From the NCBI RefSeq assembly GCF_003515945.1, contig NZ_QWLM01000007.1:1-64000 (forward strand): a DNA stretch of 64,000 bases, given 5' to 3'. How positions within the stretch are numbered: position 1 is the stretch's first letter; each line of letters starts with the position of its first letter. Shown here in pieces: positions 34,898-46,871 of the stretch. Made by a program: the position numbers and the translations under genes. Source of the DNA: Dermacoccus abyssi. GTDB taxonomy: Bacteria > Actinomycetota > Actinomycetes > Actinomycetales > Dermatophilaceae. The notes under the pieces were generated by a model, which was not told where the DNA came from, ran no database searches, and saw nothing but the letters and a program-made list of their open reading frames with translations.

Positions 34898-35581
34898 GTG
34901 CTTCTCGCGATCGACACCTCCACCTCGGCCGTCACGGCCGCGCTCCACGACGCCGAAAAGGTTGTGGCGCGCACCTCGACGATCGACGCGCGTCGGCACA
35001 CCGAGATCCTCGCTCCGGCCATCGACGCCATGATGCGTGACGCCGGTGTCGCACCCGCCGACCTCTCCCGCGTCGCCGTCGGTGTCGGCCCCGGCCCGTT
35101 CACCGGTCTGCGCGTCGGCATCATGACGGCCATGACGTTCGCGTACGCCCTCGACCTTCCGGTCGGCGGTCTGTGCTCCCTCGACGCCCTCGCGTACCGC
35201 GCCCGACGTTCCGGCATGACGGGCCCGCTGCTCGTCGCCACGGACGCGCGCCGCAAGGAGGTCTACTGGGCCCGCTACGACCTCGACGCCGACCGCATCG
35301 CGCCGGGTGAACCGGCCGTCGACAAGGCAGCCGTCGTCGCCGAGCACGTTGGAGACATTCCCGCGATCGGTCGCGGAGCCCAGCTGTACAGCGACCACCT
35401 GCAGGACGCCACCGGCGGCCACGAGGACCTCCTCGACGTCGACGCCGCCGACATCGCCGCGCTCGCCATCGAACGCGTCATGGCGGGGGAGCGCCTGCTG
35501 ACCACCGAGCCGCTCTACCTACGTCGCCCGGACGCCGTACCCGCCGCGGCCGCGTCCAACGCCCGGGTCCTCGGCAAGTGA
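34898..35581 (+). CDS. tsaB: tRNA t6A synthesis protein TsaB
   Basis: 227 aa of the ASKHA fold, opening MLLAIDTSTSAVTAAL (GTG start), with AVGVGPGPFTGLRVGI at about residue 65. It is the inactive partner that dimerises with TsaD. The N-terminal strand begins at residue 2, consistent with a leaderless start. The stop overlaps the rimI start (GTGA). Confidence 0.95.
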   Translation: MLLAIDTSTSAVTAALHDAEKVVARTSTIDARRHTEILAPAIDAMMRDAGVAPADLSRVAVGVGPGPFTGLRVGIMTAMTFAYALDLPVGGLCSLDALAYRARRSGMTGPLLVATDARRKEVYWARYDLDADRIAPGEPAVDKAAVVAEHVGDIPAIGRGAQLYSDHLQDATGGHEDLLDVDAADIAALAIERVMAGERLLTTEPLYLRRPDAVPAAAASNARVLGK

Positions 35582-36075
35582 ACGCCACGACCACCGACGC
35601 CCCGGCGAGCGTCCGCCTGCGCGACGCGACCTGGCGGGACATCGAGACCCTCGCGCGTCTCGACGCCGAACTCTTCGATCACGACGCGTGGAGCGAACCG
35701 ACGTGGTGGGCCGAGTTCGCCGAGCGCCCGCGTCGCCAGTACGTCGTCGCCGTCGCAGGTAACGAGGACGCGAACGAGACCGTGCTGGGCTACGCCGGCC
35801 TCGACGCGGGCGGCAGCGCGGTCGACGTCATGACGATCGCCGTCACCCATGCGGCCCGCGGCACAGGCGTCGGAAAGCGCTTGCTCACCCACCTTGTCGA
35901 CGCCGCGGCGGCGACCGGCGCCGAGGCTCTCCTGCTCGAGGTGCGCGCCGACAACGAGCCCGCCCTCGGCCTCTACGAACGATCCGGCTTCGAGCGCCTC
36001 ACTCTGCGCCGCCGCTACTACCAACCCGGTGACGTCGACGCCGTCATCATGCGCAAACTCCTGGAGACCTCATGA
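35578..36075 (+). CDS. rimI: Ribosomal protein S18 alanine N-acetyltransferase RimI
   Basis: 165-aa single GNAT domain: [13 protein letters not shown] at the acceptor side, [20 protein letters not shown] as acetyl-CoA loop (about 82-100) and [19 protein letters not shown]. RimI acetylates the N terminus of S18 in model bacteria; other targets have been proposed in Actinobacteria. Its place between tsaB and tsaD supports the name. It overlaps both neighbours by 4 nt. Confidence 0.92.
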   Translation: MNATTTDAPASVRLRDATWRDIETLARLDAELFDHDAWSEPTWWAEFAERPRRQYVVAVAGNEDANETVLGYAGLDAGGSAVDVMTIAVTHAARGTGVGKRLLTHLVDAAAATGAEALLLEVRADNEPALGLYERSGFERLTLRRRYYQPGDVDAVIMRKLLETS

Positions 36076-37130
36076 GCATCACCACGACTCGGGGGCCGCT
36101 GGTTCTCGGCATCGAGAGCTCGTGCGACGAGACGGGCATCGGCATCGTGCGCGGCACCACCCTGCTCGCCAACGAGGTGGCGAGCAGCATGGATCTGCAC
36201 GTCCGCTTCGGCGGCGTCGTGCCCGAGATCGCGAGCCGCGCCCACCTCGAGGCGATGCTGCCCTCACTGCGTCGCGCGTGCGACACCGCCGGAGTGAAGC
36301 TCACCGACGTCGACGCCATCGCCGTCACCGTCGGGCCCGGCCTCGCCGGCGCGCTCATGGTCGGTGTCGCCGCCGCGAAGGCACTCTCCGTGGCCCTCGA
36401 CAAGCCGCTGTACGGCGTCAACCACCTCGCCGCGCACGTGGCCGTGGACATCCTCGACCACGGCCCGCTGCCCGAGCCGACCATGGGTCTGCTCGTCTCC
36501 GGCGGGCACACGAACCTGCTCTACGTGCCGGACATCGCCACCGACGTGCGCAGCCTCGGCAACACGATCGACGACGCGTGCGGCGAAGCGTTCGACAAGG
36601 TCGCCCGCGTGCTCGGCCTGCCCTACCCGGGCGGCCCGAACATCGACAAGGCAGCCCAGGGCGGAGACTCGAAGGCCATCGCGTTCCCACGCGGGCTCTC
36701 GACGAAGAAGGACCTCGAGAAGCACCGTTACGACTTCAGCTTCTCCGGCCTCAAGACGTCCGTGACGCGCTGGGTCGCTACCCGCGAAGCCGCCGGGGAG
36801 CCGGTACCTGTCGCCGACGTCGCCGCGTCCTTCCAGGAAGCCGTCGTCGACATCATCACGAAGAAGGCCGTCATGGCCTGCCGCGACTACGAGTGCAACA
36901 ACCTCATGGTCGGCGGCGGCGTCTCGGCCAACTCCCGTCTGCGTGCGCTGCTCGAAGAACGCTGCGGCAAGGCCGGCATCGCCATCCGCGTGCCGAAACT
37001 CAGCCTGTGCACCGACAACGGCGCCATGGTGGCCACGCTCGGGGCACACCTCGTCGCGAAGGGCATCGAGCCGTCCGCGCTCGATGTGCCCGCTGACTCC
37101 TCGATGCCGATCGGACAGGTGATGGGATGA
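36072..37130 (+). CDS. tsaD: tRNA N6-adenosine threonylcarbamoyltransferase TsaD
   Basis: 352 aa, ASKHA fold. [12 protein letters not shown] is near the N terminus, the metal-binding histidines are in NHLAAHVA (about residue 117), and [18 protein letters not shown] and FSFSGLKTS are all present. It catalyses transfer of threonylcarbamoyl to tRNA A37 together with TsaB and TsaE, all encoded just upstream. ATGA overlaps occur at both ends, with rimI and the GH3 gene. Confidence 0.97.
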   Translation: MSITTTRGPLVLGIESSCDETGIGIVRGTTLLANEVASSMDLHVRFGGVVPEIASRAHLEAMLPSLRRACDTAGVKLTDVDAIAVTVGPGLAGALMVGVAAAKALSVALDKPLYGVNHLAAHVAVDILDHGPLPEPTMGLLVSGGHTNLLYVPDIATDVRSLGNTIDDACGEAFDKVARVLGLPYPGGPNIDKAAQGGDSKAIAFPRGLSTKKDLEKHRYDFSFSGLKTSVTRWVATREAAGEPVPVADVAASFQEAVVDIITKKAVMACRDYECNNLMVGGGVSANSRLRALLEERCGKAGIAIRVPKLSLCTDNGAMVATLGAHLVAKGIEPSALDVPADSSMPIGQVMG

Positions 37131-38875
37131 CGACCACGATGTCTGCCACGACCACGCTTCGGGTGCGCTTGACGGCGCTCGCCGCCACGGGCGCACTCGC
37201 TCTCGCCGGCTGCAGCGGTGGCTCGCCCGACGGAGACAAGCCCTCGACCGGCGCTTCGAGCTCCTCGAAGAGCGGGTCCGGCAGCTCCTCCCAGGGCCAA
37301 AACCGGACGAGCGCCGACGCCGGACTGCCGACGGAGGCCGAACTCGCCCAGGCGAAGAAGGACGTCGAGAAGCTCACGACGAAGCAACTCGCGGGGCAGG
37401 TCATCGTCGGGTACTACCCGGGTTCGCAGAGCGAGGCGGCTGCCGCGGCGATCCGCAAGGACGGCCTCGGCGGCGTCATCATCATGGGCGACAACGTGCC
37501 GCAGGACGTCACGGCCGGCCTGCCTGCCATCACCTCCGCCGCGCAGCAGGCGATGAAGGACACGGGACGCTCGTGGCCCGCCGTCATCGGCATCGACCAG
37601 GAGGGCGGCCCCGTCGCGCGCATCAAGGCGCCCGTCACGCAGCTGCCCGGCGGTATGGCGTACGGCGCCGCGGATGACGCCGAACTCGCCGCGAAGATCT
37701 CCAAGGGCCAGGGCCAGGAGTTGCGAGCCCTCGGCGTGACGATGGTGTTCGCCCCCGACGCGGACGTCACGGTCGGCCCGCAGGATCCGACGATCGCCGT
37801 CCGCTCGCCGGGCAGCGACCCGCAGCGCGTCTCGCGCGCGGTGAACGGGCAGGTCAAGGGCTTCCAGGAGGCCGGTCTCGTGCCGGTCATCAAGCACTTC
37901 CCGGGCCACGGCTCGGTGACGACGGACACCCACGTCGACTACGCGGTGCAGTCGCAGCCGGTCTCGGCGCTCACCAAGCGCGACTGGGTGCCGTTTGCCA
38001 ACGCCGTGAAGGCGGGGGCACCCGCCGTCATGACCGCGCACATCGTGCTCAAGGACGTCGACCCGAACGTGCCCTCGACCCTGTCGCACAAGGTGCTCAC
38101 GGGCGAACTGCGCGACAAGCTCGGTTTCAAGGGCCTCGTCGTCACCGACGGCATGAACATGGGCGCCATCGTGAAGAAATTCGACAAGGGCGGCGCCGCA
38201 GCCGTTTCAGCGCTCAAGGCGGGCGCCGACGTCGTGCTCATGCCGGCCAACGCCACCGCGTCGGTCGCCGCCATCGAGAAGGCCGTGGCCTCGGGTGAGC
38301 TGACGCGCGAACGGCTCGTGGAATCGGCTGCCCGTATCGTCGCGACGACGCGGCACCAGCAGGTCAAGGCTCCGGCGACGAATGTCGTCGGCGCGCACGG
38401 CGAGGACGCCGAGCACTTCGCGCGAGAGTCGATCACCCAGCTCGGTGGCTCATGCGACAGGCCGCTCGTCGGCAAGAGCGTCCGCCTCGACGGCGGATCG
38501 ACCTCCGACCGCGCGGAACTGACGAAGGCCCTCTCGGCCCGCGGCATCACGGTCGGCTCGTCCGGCACACGCGTCTCGCTCATCGCCGGTGGGTCGTACA
38601 ACGCAGGTAAGGCGTCGGCCGACGGCGGCTCGGAAGCCGATTCCGCTGGTGGTTCGGGTGCCGGTTCCTCGACGAAGGCCGGCGTTCAGGTCGCGCTCGA
38701 CACCCCGTACGTCCTCGCCTCGCGACCGGCCGGAGCCGTCGGTCTCGCGACGTACGGCGACACGCCGTCGACGTTCGCGGCGCTCGCGGACATCCTTGCG
38801 GGCAAGGCCAAGGCGGGCGGCACGCTGCCGGTTGCCGTCGGTGACAACGAGGTGGGCGACTCGGCCTGTTCGTGA
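37127..38875 (+). CDS. Glycoside hydrolase family 3 lipoprotein (NagZ-like)
   Basis: 582 aa. The N-terminal signal ends in the lipobox ALAGC (Cys about residue 26), followed by a Ser/Gly linker, so it is a surface lipoprotein. The GH3 TIM barrel (about 75-410) has GIDQEGGPV, the [14 protein letters not shown] catalytic-loop motif typical of NagZ-like beta-hexosaminidases, and [10 protein letters not shown] with the nucleophile Asp. A second domain (about 430-580) is an alpha/beta sandwich with a low-complexity Gly/Ser insert. It likely trims N-acetylglucosamine from wall material. Coupling to tsaD by ATGA is probably positional. Confidence 0.9.
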   Translation: MTTTMSATTTLRVRLTALAATGALALAGCSGGSPDGDKPSTGASSSSKSGSGSSSQGQNRTSADAGLPTEAELAQAKKDVEKLTTKQLAGQVIVGYYPGSQSEAAAAAIRKDGLGGVIIMGDNVPQDVTAGLPAITSAAQQAMKDTGRSWPAVIGIDQEGGPVARIKAPVTQLPGGMAYGAADDAELAAKISKGQGQELRALGVTMVFAPDADVTVGPQDPTIAVRSPGSDPQRVSRAVNGQVKGFQEAGLVPVIKHFPGHGSVTTDTHVDYAVQSQPVSALTKRDWVPFANAVKAGAPAVMTAHIVLKDVDPNVPSTLSHKVLTGELRDKLGFKGLVVTDGMNMGAIVKKFDKGGAAAVSALKAGADVVLMPANATASVAAIEKAVASGELTRERLVESAARIVATTRHQQVKAPATNVVGAHGEDAEHFARESITQLGGSCDRPLVGKSVRLDGGSTSDRAELTKALSARGITVGSSGTRVSLIAGGSYNAGKASADGGSEADSAGGSGAGSSTKAGVQVALDTPYVLASRPAGAVGLATYGDTPSTFAALADILAGKAKAGGTLPVAVGDNEVGDSACS

Positions 38876-38973
38876 CTTCGCGCGCTGTTTGAAGCTCCAG
38901 CCCCTTGAGTCAGGGGGCGGGTTCAGTTCGGGGGCAGCGGCGGTCGTCCAGGTGCGACCTGTGGCAGGTCAGG

Positions 38974-40250
38974 TCAGGCAGGCTCCACGACGAGGGCAGC
39001 ACGCTCGCCGTCGAGGTTGACGAGCACGACTGTCATGGCCCGGGAGCCCTTGAGCTTCAGTTGGCGACGCAGGGCGTCGGCGTCGAGGTCGACGTCGCGC
39101 TTCTTGATCGTGAGGCGTCCGACGTCGTGCGTGCGCAGGTAGGAGCGGAGTGTTTTGACGTGCAGCGGAACGGCGTCGAGCACCCGGTATGCGCGCCCGA
39201 GAAGACCGATGTCGGTGAGCGCGTCGGCGGTGACGTACCCGTACCCGGCCGTGAACTCGCGCCCGTCGACGGCGTTGAGCAACGCGCCGACGAGACCGCT
39301 ACGCGTCAACGCTTTGTCGGCCTCGTAGAAGAAGGCGCCGAGGTCGGCGCGACGCGCGAGGGCCCCCGAGGCGTCGGCAGCGTCGGGCGTCGTGACGTGG
39401 CGAAGCTCGACGCTGTCGCCGCTGCTGTCTGCGTTGGCGGAACCGTCGGCGCGCTTGTCGGTCGGCCGCACGATCGTCGCCGTCGTGCCTTCGTCGCGAA
39501 CGGCCTGGCCCCACCAAAGCGTCGCTTCGACGAGGTCGCCGGCGTACGAGACGAACTCCGCCTCGCAGTCGGGCGGGATGTCGCCGTGCGCGAGGCCGGG
39601 GGAGAGTTTGGCGCCGGCAGCCGGGGCATCAGCGGCGAGTTGCTGGACGAGTTCCCAGTCGGGCGAGAGCGCGGCTAGGGAGAAGGTTCGCTTGGTTCGG
39701 CCGTGGATGTCGGCAACGCCCGGGATGCGCCGGGCAGGGTCGAACCACCACGCGGCGTCCGGGGCTTCCCGGCGGAGTTCGGGTGCGAGGTCTTCGAGCA
39801 ACCCCGTCTCCACGCGTGAGGCGGGGTAGGGCGCCAGGTTGTGGCGAGCGAGTTCGGCCGTCGTCGGGTCGGCTTCCACGGCAATGACGTCGAGGCCGGC
39901 ACGAGCAAAACCGACGGCGTCCGCGCCGATGCCACACCCGCCGTCGACCACGCGTGAGGCGCCGGACGACCGCAGACGCTCGGCGTGCAGAGCCGCCACG
40001 GCCGAGCGAGTGGCCTGCTCGAGGGCGTCCGGGGTGAAGAACATCCGCTCGGCATTCGCGCCGAACTTCGTGACGGCCTTCGCCCGCAATCGGCTCTGCG
40101 TCAGCGCGGCGGCGACGAGTTCGGGGAGTAGTCCCGATCCCGCAATCGGGAGGTGAGCGCGACGGCGTTCTTCTCGTCGTAGGGCGGCAGCGATGCGAGC
40201 AGTTCACGACCCTCGTCGGACATGAGAGCGTGCGCGGCGGCGGCATCCAT
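38974..40250 (-). pseudogene. SAM-dependent methyltransferase (THUMP-like) with an N-terminal frameshift
   Basis: The main frame (stop 38974, open through 40089) encodes a class I methyltransferase. It has RLRAKAVTKFG, VVDGGCGIGADAVGFARAG, VEADPTTAELARHN and WWFDPARR, then a THUMP-like C-terminal domain. Its only start in this frame is a TTG inside a conserved segment. In another frame, ATG 40250 begins a fitting N terminus (MDAAAAHALMSDEGRELL, then LPPYDEKNAVALTSRLRD), which then runs into a stop. Joining the two at about 40125-40145 needs the loss of one base, next to GGG runs. It may be a true pseudogene or a sequencing error. Confidence 0.75.
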
Positions 40251-40326
40251 GGGCTCATTCTTTCAGGCGAACTTCCAACCAAGACCCGCCCCGCCTGTGC
40301 GCCCTGAGCGAACGCCGACCCTCCAC

Positions 40327-40353
40327 CTGGCACTCGGCTTGACCGAGTGCTAA
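40327..40353 (+). promoter_or_regulatory. CIRCE operator 1 (HrcA site)
   Basis: CTGGCACTC, 9 nt, GAGTGCTAA. The right arm is perfect and the left arm has two changes from TTAGCACTC. It overlaps the -35. Confidence 0.88.
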
Positions 40354-40367
40354 CCGAGCAATAAATT
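40339..40367 (+). promoter_or_regulatory. groES-groEL promoter
   Basis: TTGACC (40339-40344), 17 nt, TAAATT (40362-40367), the best sigma-A-type promoter in the window. The start would be about 40374. Confidence 0.85.
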
Positions 40368-40372
40368 CGGAG

Positions 40373-40399
40373 TTAGCACTCACCCCTGGGTAAGTGCCA
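40373..40399 (+). promoter_or_regulatory. CIRCE operator 2, half-decayed
   Basis: A perfect left arm TTAGCACTC is followed after 9 nt by TAAGTGCCA, a poorer right arm. It covers the predicted transcription start. Confidence 0.7.
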
Positions 40400-40537
40400 G
40401 CGAGCACGTCACCTCGACCCCCGCGACGGCGAGGCGGCAACGCGCGCTGTCATGCCACACCACGTGGCGTGGGCAGGGGTGGACAAGCATCCGTCACGTC
40501 CGCGCGAGCGGACCGTCGCAACAAGGAAGGTGCCACC

Positions 40538-40831
40538 GTGTCGGTGAACATCAAGCCGCTGGAAGACCGCATCGTCGTCAAGTCCGTCGAGGCCGAGAAG
40601 ACCACCGCGTCCGGCCTCGTCATCCCGGACACCGCCAAGGAGAAGCCCCAGGAGGGCGAGGTCATCGCCGTGGGCCCGGGTCGCGTGGACGACAACGGCA
40701 ACCGCGTTCCGGTCGACGTCGCCGTGGGCGACAAGGTCATCTACTCGAAGTACGGCGGCACCGAGGTCAAGTTCGGTGGCGAGGAGTTCCTCATCCTCTC
40801 CGCTCGCGACGTGCTCGCCGTCGTCGCCTGA
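40538..40831 (+). CDS. groES: Co-chaperonin GroES
   Basis: 97 aa, starting at GTG with AAGGAAGG 8 nt upstream. The [11 protein letters not shown] opening, the mobile loop [19 protein letters not shown] that binds GroEL, and [10 protein letters not shown] are typical. It caps the GroEL cage. Two CIRCE sites and a strong promoter lie upstream, so heat control by HrcA is expected. The 144-nt gap before groEL carries a hairpin. Confidence 0.98.
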   Translation: MSVNIKPLEDRIVVKSVEAEKTTASGLVIPDTAKEKPQEGEVIAVGPGRVDDNGNRVPVDVAVGDKVIYSKYGGTEVKFGGEEFLILSARDVLAVVA

Positions 40832-40851
40832 CGATCCCACTCCGTGCGCGC

Positions 40852-40889
40852 ATGCCCCGGCCGTGGCCCACGTCGGCCCGCCGGGGCAT
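40852..40889 (+). terminator. Hairpin between groES and groEL
   Basis: ATGCCCCGG (40852-40860) pairs perfectly with CCGGGGCAT (40881-40889). No T run follows, so it may attenuate or be an RNA-processing site, allowing more GroES than GroEL. No separate promoter or CIRCE is visible before groEL. Confidence 0.45.
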
Positions 40890-40972
40890 TGCGTTCCCTC
40901 CAGCCGCACGTGAACTCACGCAGCAGGCTCCCGTTCCACGCCGCCTCGCGCGGTATCAACAAGAGAGGTTGA

Positions 40973-42586
<1,614 letters not shown>

Positions 42587-42608
42587 TCTCCCTCGCGCCG
42601 TCTTCCGG

Positions 42609-42652
42609 CGCGCGGGGTTCCGGGCTCGCAGGCTCGCCCGGAACCCCGCGCG
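42609..42652 (+). terminator. groEL terminator
   Basis: A 17-bp perfect stem: CGCGCGGGGTTCCGGGC (42609-42625) pairs with 42636-42652. Confidence 0.85.
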
Positions 42653-42678
42653 CTCGGTGCGACAGCGCTTCGGGGCTT

Positions 42679-42725
42679 GAAAGACGCCCCTCCCACGAGC
42701 AAGCTCGCGGGAGGGCGTCTTTCTG
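42679..42725. terminator. Second terminator hairpin after groEL
   Basis: GAAAGACGCCCCTCCC (from 42679) pairs with GGGAGG-GCGTCTTTC ending about 42723, with a nested GAGC/GCTC loop. TTTC ends the right arm on the plus strand. Confidence 0.75.
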
Positions 42726-42757
42726 CGCGGTCTGCTTCCAGCGTGGGTGCGTTGAGC

Positions 42758-42826
42758 GAGAGGGTTGCGGCTTTGCGCGTGGCCCGGTTTCGTTGGGGGA
42801 GAGGGTCGCGGCTTTGCGAGTGGCCC
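42758..42826 (+). repeat. Two 28-bp direct repeats, 41 bp apart
   Basis: GAGAGGGTTGCGGCTTTGCG.. (42758-42785) and its near-copy (42799-42826) differ at two of 28 positions. They fill the space between the groEL terminators and the S4 gene end. The function is unknown. Confidence 0.7.
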
Positions 42827-42864
42827 TGGTTACAAGGCGATGCGGAGGCGCCTGTGTTCGGCTG

Positions 42865-43086
42865 TCAGCGCCGGGTGACGCGCACGCACTCGTCCTCAAG
42901 GCACACCACGGCGCCGACCGGAATCTGGGCGCTACGGCGCGTGTCGACCTCGCCGTCGACCGTCACGAGGCCCTCAATGATGACGATGCGCGCCTCGGCG
43001 CCGTCCTCCACGAGGTTGGCCAACTTGAGCAGCTGACCGAGCTTGATGGCTTCGTCGCGAATCGGAACGTCTACGGGTGAGTTCAT
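42865..43086 (-). CDS. RNA-binding S4 domain protein (YaaA/YbcJ type)
   Basis: 73 aa, almost entirely an S4 fold: IKLGQLLKLANLVEDGAEA, then VIIEGLVTVDGEVDTRRSAQI. This size and sequence match the YbcJ/YaaA family of small S4 proteins, thought to bind structured RNA, perhaps the ribosome. The ATG at 43086 is 6 nt after GAGAAT (43098-43093 on the minus strand), with no ribosome binding site. It is divergent from sigD. Confidence 0.88.
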   Translation of the reverse strand: MNSPVDVPIRDEAIKLGQLLKLANLVEDGAEARIVIIEGLVTVDGEVDTRRSAQIPVGAVVCLEDECVRVTRR

Positions 43087-43092
43087 GGCCAC

Positions 43093-43098
43093 ATTCTC
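43093..43098 (-). promoter_or_regulatory. -10 element (GAGAAT) of the S4 protein gene
   Basis: The hexamer ends 6 nt before the ATG at 43086 on the minus strand, giving a leaderless message. Confidence 0.45.
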
Positions 43099-43210
43099 GC
43101 ACCGAACTCGCCGTGCACCCCGTGGTGTGGTTACCGTGGGGGCCGCAACCGCTGACCGTGAACCGCGCACATCCGTGACTGGAGTAGGCCATGGCGCTCG
43201 AAGGTGGATA

Positions 43211-43245
43211 CATGGGAGGGGCCTCCTGGCCCCAGGTGTCCCATG
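43211..43245. repeat. Nested inverted repeat upstream of sigD
   Basis: CATGGGA (43211-43217) and TCCCATG (43239-43245) enclose GGGGCC-TCCT-GGCCCC (43218-43233). It could be an operator or a hairpin. It lies 21 bp before TACCGT, a candidate -10 for sigD. Confidence 0.6.
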
Positions 43246-43280
43246 CCCGCGCGCGTGTAACGAACCTACCGTCCACGCCG

Positions 43281-43856
43281 ATGTCATCCGAGGAAGCGCC
43301 GATGCGCGACCTCGTGGCTGCCGCTCAGGACAACGATCCGGCAGCACGACACCAACTCCTCGACGACGTTCACCGGATGGCGTTGCGCTACGCGTCAGCC
43401 CGTCTCGGCGCTTTCAGCGCCTCGCGTGAACTCGCCGCCGACGCCGCTCAGGAGGTGTGCGTGGCTGTCCTGCAGGCGCTTCCGCGCTACGTCGAGCGCG
43501 GCGTCCCCTTCGAGGCCTTCGTCTACTCCATCTGCTCGCGCAAGGTGGCCGACGTGCAGCGAGGCGCCTTCCGCGCGGCTGTGCCCACCGACGAGATCCC
43601 CGAGGGCGTCGACCTGTCGACCGGCCCCGAGGAGATGGCCGTCAGCGGCGACACCGCCAAGCGCCTCTCGATGCTCATGGGCGGCCTGTCCGAACAGCAC
43701 CGCGAAATCCTGACGCTCCGCGTCGCCGTCGGCCTCTCCGCCGAGGAGACCGCCCGCAGCCTCGGCATGACGGCCGGCGCCGTGCGCGTCGCCCAGCACC
43801 GCGCGCTCGCGAAGCTGCGCAAGCTGCACGACGCCTCCGGCCAGGAGTTGAGGTGA
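43281..43856 (+). CDS. sigD: ECF-type sigma factor, SigD/ShbA group
   Basis: About 191 aa. Region 2 covers about 35-105 ([39 protein letters not shown]). Region 4 covers about 130-185 ([38 protein letters not shown]). Sequence and order groEL-sigD-rsdA-guaB match SigD of M. tuberculosis and ShbA of Streptomyces. I chose ATG 43281 because TACCGT lies 8 nt upstream; frames open further upstream lack signals. It ends in a 4-nt overlap with its partner anti-sigma gene, so activity is probably set by the pair. Confidence 0.88.
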   Translation: MSSEEAPMRDLVAAAQDNDPAARHQLLDDVHRMALRYASARLGAFSASRELAADAAQEVCVAVLQALPRYVERGVPFEAFVYSICSRKVADVQRGAFRAAVPTDEIPEGVDLSTGPEEMAVSGDTAKRLSMLMGGLSEQHREILTLRVAVGLSAEETARSLGMTAGAVRVAQHRALAKLRKLHDASGQELR

Positions 43857-45097
43857 GCCACGTGAACGACGCATCCCGCGACACGAATCTCTTCGAGATC
43901 GCCCGCGACGACGAACTCCTCGACGTCCTCGGCGCACGCCTTTTCGACGCGGACGAGTCCAACGCCGACACGAACATCGACGCCGGCACCTACGAGCCGG
44001 ACGATGTCGCTCACATGCTCGCCGCCTGGGCACAGGACATCGACGACGAGGCCGAGGCCACGTTCACGGTCGAGCCCCGACGCGTCACGCGGGCAGCTCG
44101 CGCCGCCTACGCGGTGTCCAATGAGGCCGAGTCCGTCGAACCCGGACCTGTCACGGCCGCGCCGCGCCCTCGCGGCGGCACGTACAGTGCCTCGGGCGAC
44201 GGCCGAGTGGCCGCTGCTCTCGGCCGCGGATGGTGGGGCCTGGCCCCGGCTGCCCGCGTGCGAACCGGCGCTACGGCCGCTGCAGCGGGTCTCGTGCTCT
44301 CCCTGTCCGCCGTCGCCGCCGCTGTCGGTGGGGCACGCCTACCGTCCCTCGACTCCTTCACGCTCAGTTCGACGAAGGCTCACAACCCCTCCGTGCTGGC
44401 CGATGAGGTGCCTCGCGCCACGGCGACCGACGCACCAGCAGCGCCGCAGAAGCCGGCGAAGAAGCGTGTCGAGGCGCTGCCGGATCGCACGGACGGCCAC
44501 GCCGAGGGCGCTGCGCGGCCCCGCACGTCCGCCGCTCCGAAGGAAACGGCACCGAGCGACTCCTGGCCTCGGGTCGAGCAGCGCCGTACCGGTCTCGACC
44601 GCTCGGTCGTCGCCGCGACCCGAATCGACCGTCAGCGCCCGGCGGTACCGACGTACCGGCCCAACACGGGCACCCGACCGACGCAGGCGCCGAGCACGAC
44701 GCGTCCGCCGCGTCCGACGACGCCGCCCTCGCCGTCGTCCACGCAGCCGCCGACGACCACGAAGCCGAGCACGCCGTCCACCCCAGGTCCGTCGACGACG
44801 TCGCCGAGCACCGGTCCCTCGGGTTCGACAGGCACGTCGGGCTCCTCGAGTTCCTCGGGCTCGCCCTCCACGACGAAGCCGACCCCTCGCCCCACCTCGA
44901 GCGTTTCCCCGAGGTCGACACGCGGCTCACACAAGGCCTCCTCCGGAAGCGGTGCGCTGACGAAGGCGGAGAAGAAGACGCGCAACCGGTTCAGGTACCT
45001 CATGCCGAGGCCGTCGATCGAGGCGTCCTCAACGCCTCTCGAGCCGAGCGCTACGGCGGAGCCGGTGCCGAACGAAACCGCCACGCCGACGCGCTAG
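43853..45097 (+). CDS. rsdA: Anti-sigma-D factor RsdA-like membrane protein
   Basis: About 414 aa. The acidic N terminus ([19 protein letters not shown], about 13-30) resembles the sigma-D binding helix of RsdA. One membrane helix lies at about 139-160 ([18 protein letters not shown]). Beyond it is a long Pro/Thr/Ser-rich, probably extracellular stretch with no fold I can see. In mycobacteria RsdA holds SigD at the membrane until proteolysis frees it. The GTG start shares GTGA with the sigD stop and has GGAG upstream. The outer region is longer and more repetitive than in mycobacteria. Confidence 0.82.
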   Translation: MSHVNDASRDTNLFEIARDDELLDVLGARLFDADESNADTNIDAGTYEPDDVAHMLAAWAQDIDDEAEATFTVEPRRVTRAARAAYAVSNEAESVEPGPVTAAPRPRGGTYSASGDGRVAAALGRGWWGLAPAARVRTGATAAAAGLVLSLSAVAAAVGGARLPSLDSFTLSSTKAHNPSVLADEVPRATATDAPAAPQKPAKKRVEALPDRTDGHAEGAARPRTSAAPKETAPSDSWPRVEQRRTGLDRSVVAATRIDRQRPAVPTYRPNTGTRPTQAPSTTRPPRPTTPPSPSSTQPPTTTKPSTPSTPGPSTTSPSTGPSGSTGTSGSSSSSGSPSTTKPTPRPTSSVSPRSTRGSHKASSGSGALTKAEKKTRNRFRYLMPRPSIEASSTPLEPSATAEPVPNETATPTR

Positions 45098-45151
45098 GTG
45101 AGAATGCGCACAACGCTGAGCGCGCGGCGCTGGGCGCGCGTGCGCGTGACC

Positions 45152-45157
45152 TAGAAT
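45152..45157 (+). promoter_or_regulatory. -10 element (TAGAAT) of guaB
   Basis: TAGAAT ends 6 nt before the ATG at 45164. Confidence 0.6.
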
Positions 45158-45163
45158 CGATGA

Positions 45164-46687
<1,524 letters not shown>

Positions 46688-46707
46688 CGACGCCTCGGCC
46701 CACTTTC

Positions 46708-46742
46708 GAGCGCCTCACCTTCACGACGAAGGTGAGCGCTCG
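46708..46742 (+). terminator. Hairpin after guaB
   Basis: CGAGCGCCTCACCTTC (46708-46723) pairs with GAAGGTGAGCGCTCG (46728-46742) with one bulged base. Confidence 0.75.
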
Positions 46743-46760
46743 TGTGTTGAGGCGGGCATA

Positions 46761-46790
46761 CCCACATGCGCGAGATCTCGCACGAATGGG
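46761..46790. repeat. Interspersed palindromic element, copy at 46.76 kb
   Basis: CCCACATGCGCGAGA..TCTCGCACGAATGGG, an imperfect palindrome of the same design as the elements at 28107 and 28383. It lies between guaB and guaB3. Confidence 0.65.
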
Positions 46791-46810
46791 AAGAGACGTG
46801 CGCGGTTGGT

Positions 46811-46856
46811 CCCCACTTGCGCGACATTCCGCGCTTGTGGGGAAGCGGGCGCCCGC
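46811..46856. repeat. Interspersed palindromic element, copy at 46.81 kb, with adjoining palindrome
   Basis: CCCCACTTGCGCGAC (46811-46825) and GCGCTTGTGGGG (46831-46842) form an imperfect hairpin. GCGGGCGCCCGC (46845-46856) follows at once and is a perfect 12-bp palindrome. It ends 4 nt before the guaB3 -10. Confidence 0.7.
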
Positions 46857-46859
46857 AGG

Positions 46860-46865
46860 TACGCT
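46860..46865 (+). promoter_or_regulatory. -10 element (TACGCT) of guaB3
   Basis: TACGCT ends 6 nt before the GTG at 46872. Confidence 0.55.
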
Positions 46866-46871
46866 GGGTGG

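Noticed and set aside
38876-38973. Terminator with GCCCC/GGGGC near 38900-38918
   Set aside because: The stem is only about 5 bp with no T run, too weak to call.
42758-42826. CRISPR-like array
   Set aside because: Only two repeats with a 13-bp gap, and no cas genes.
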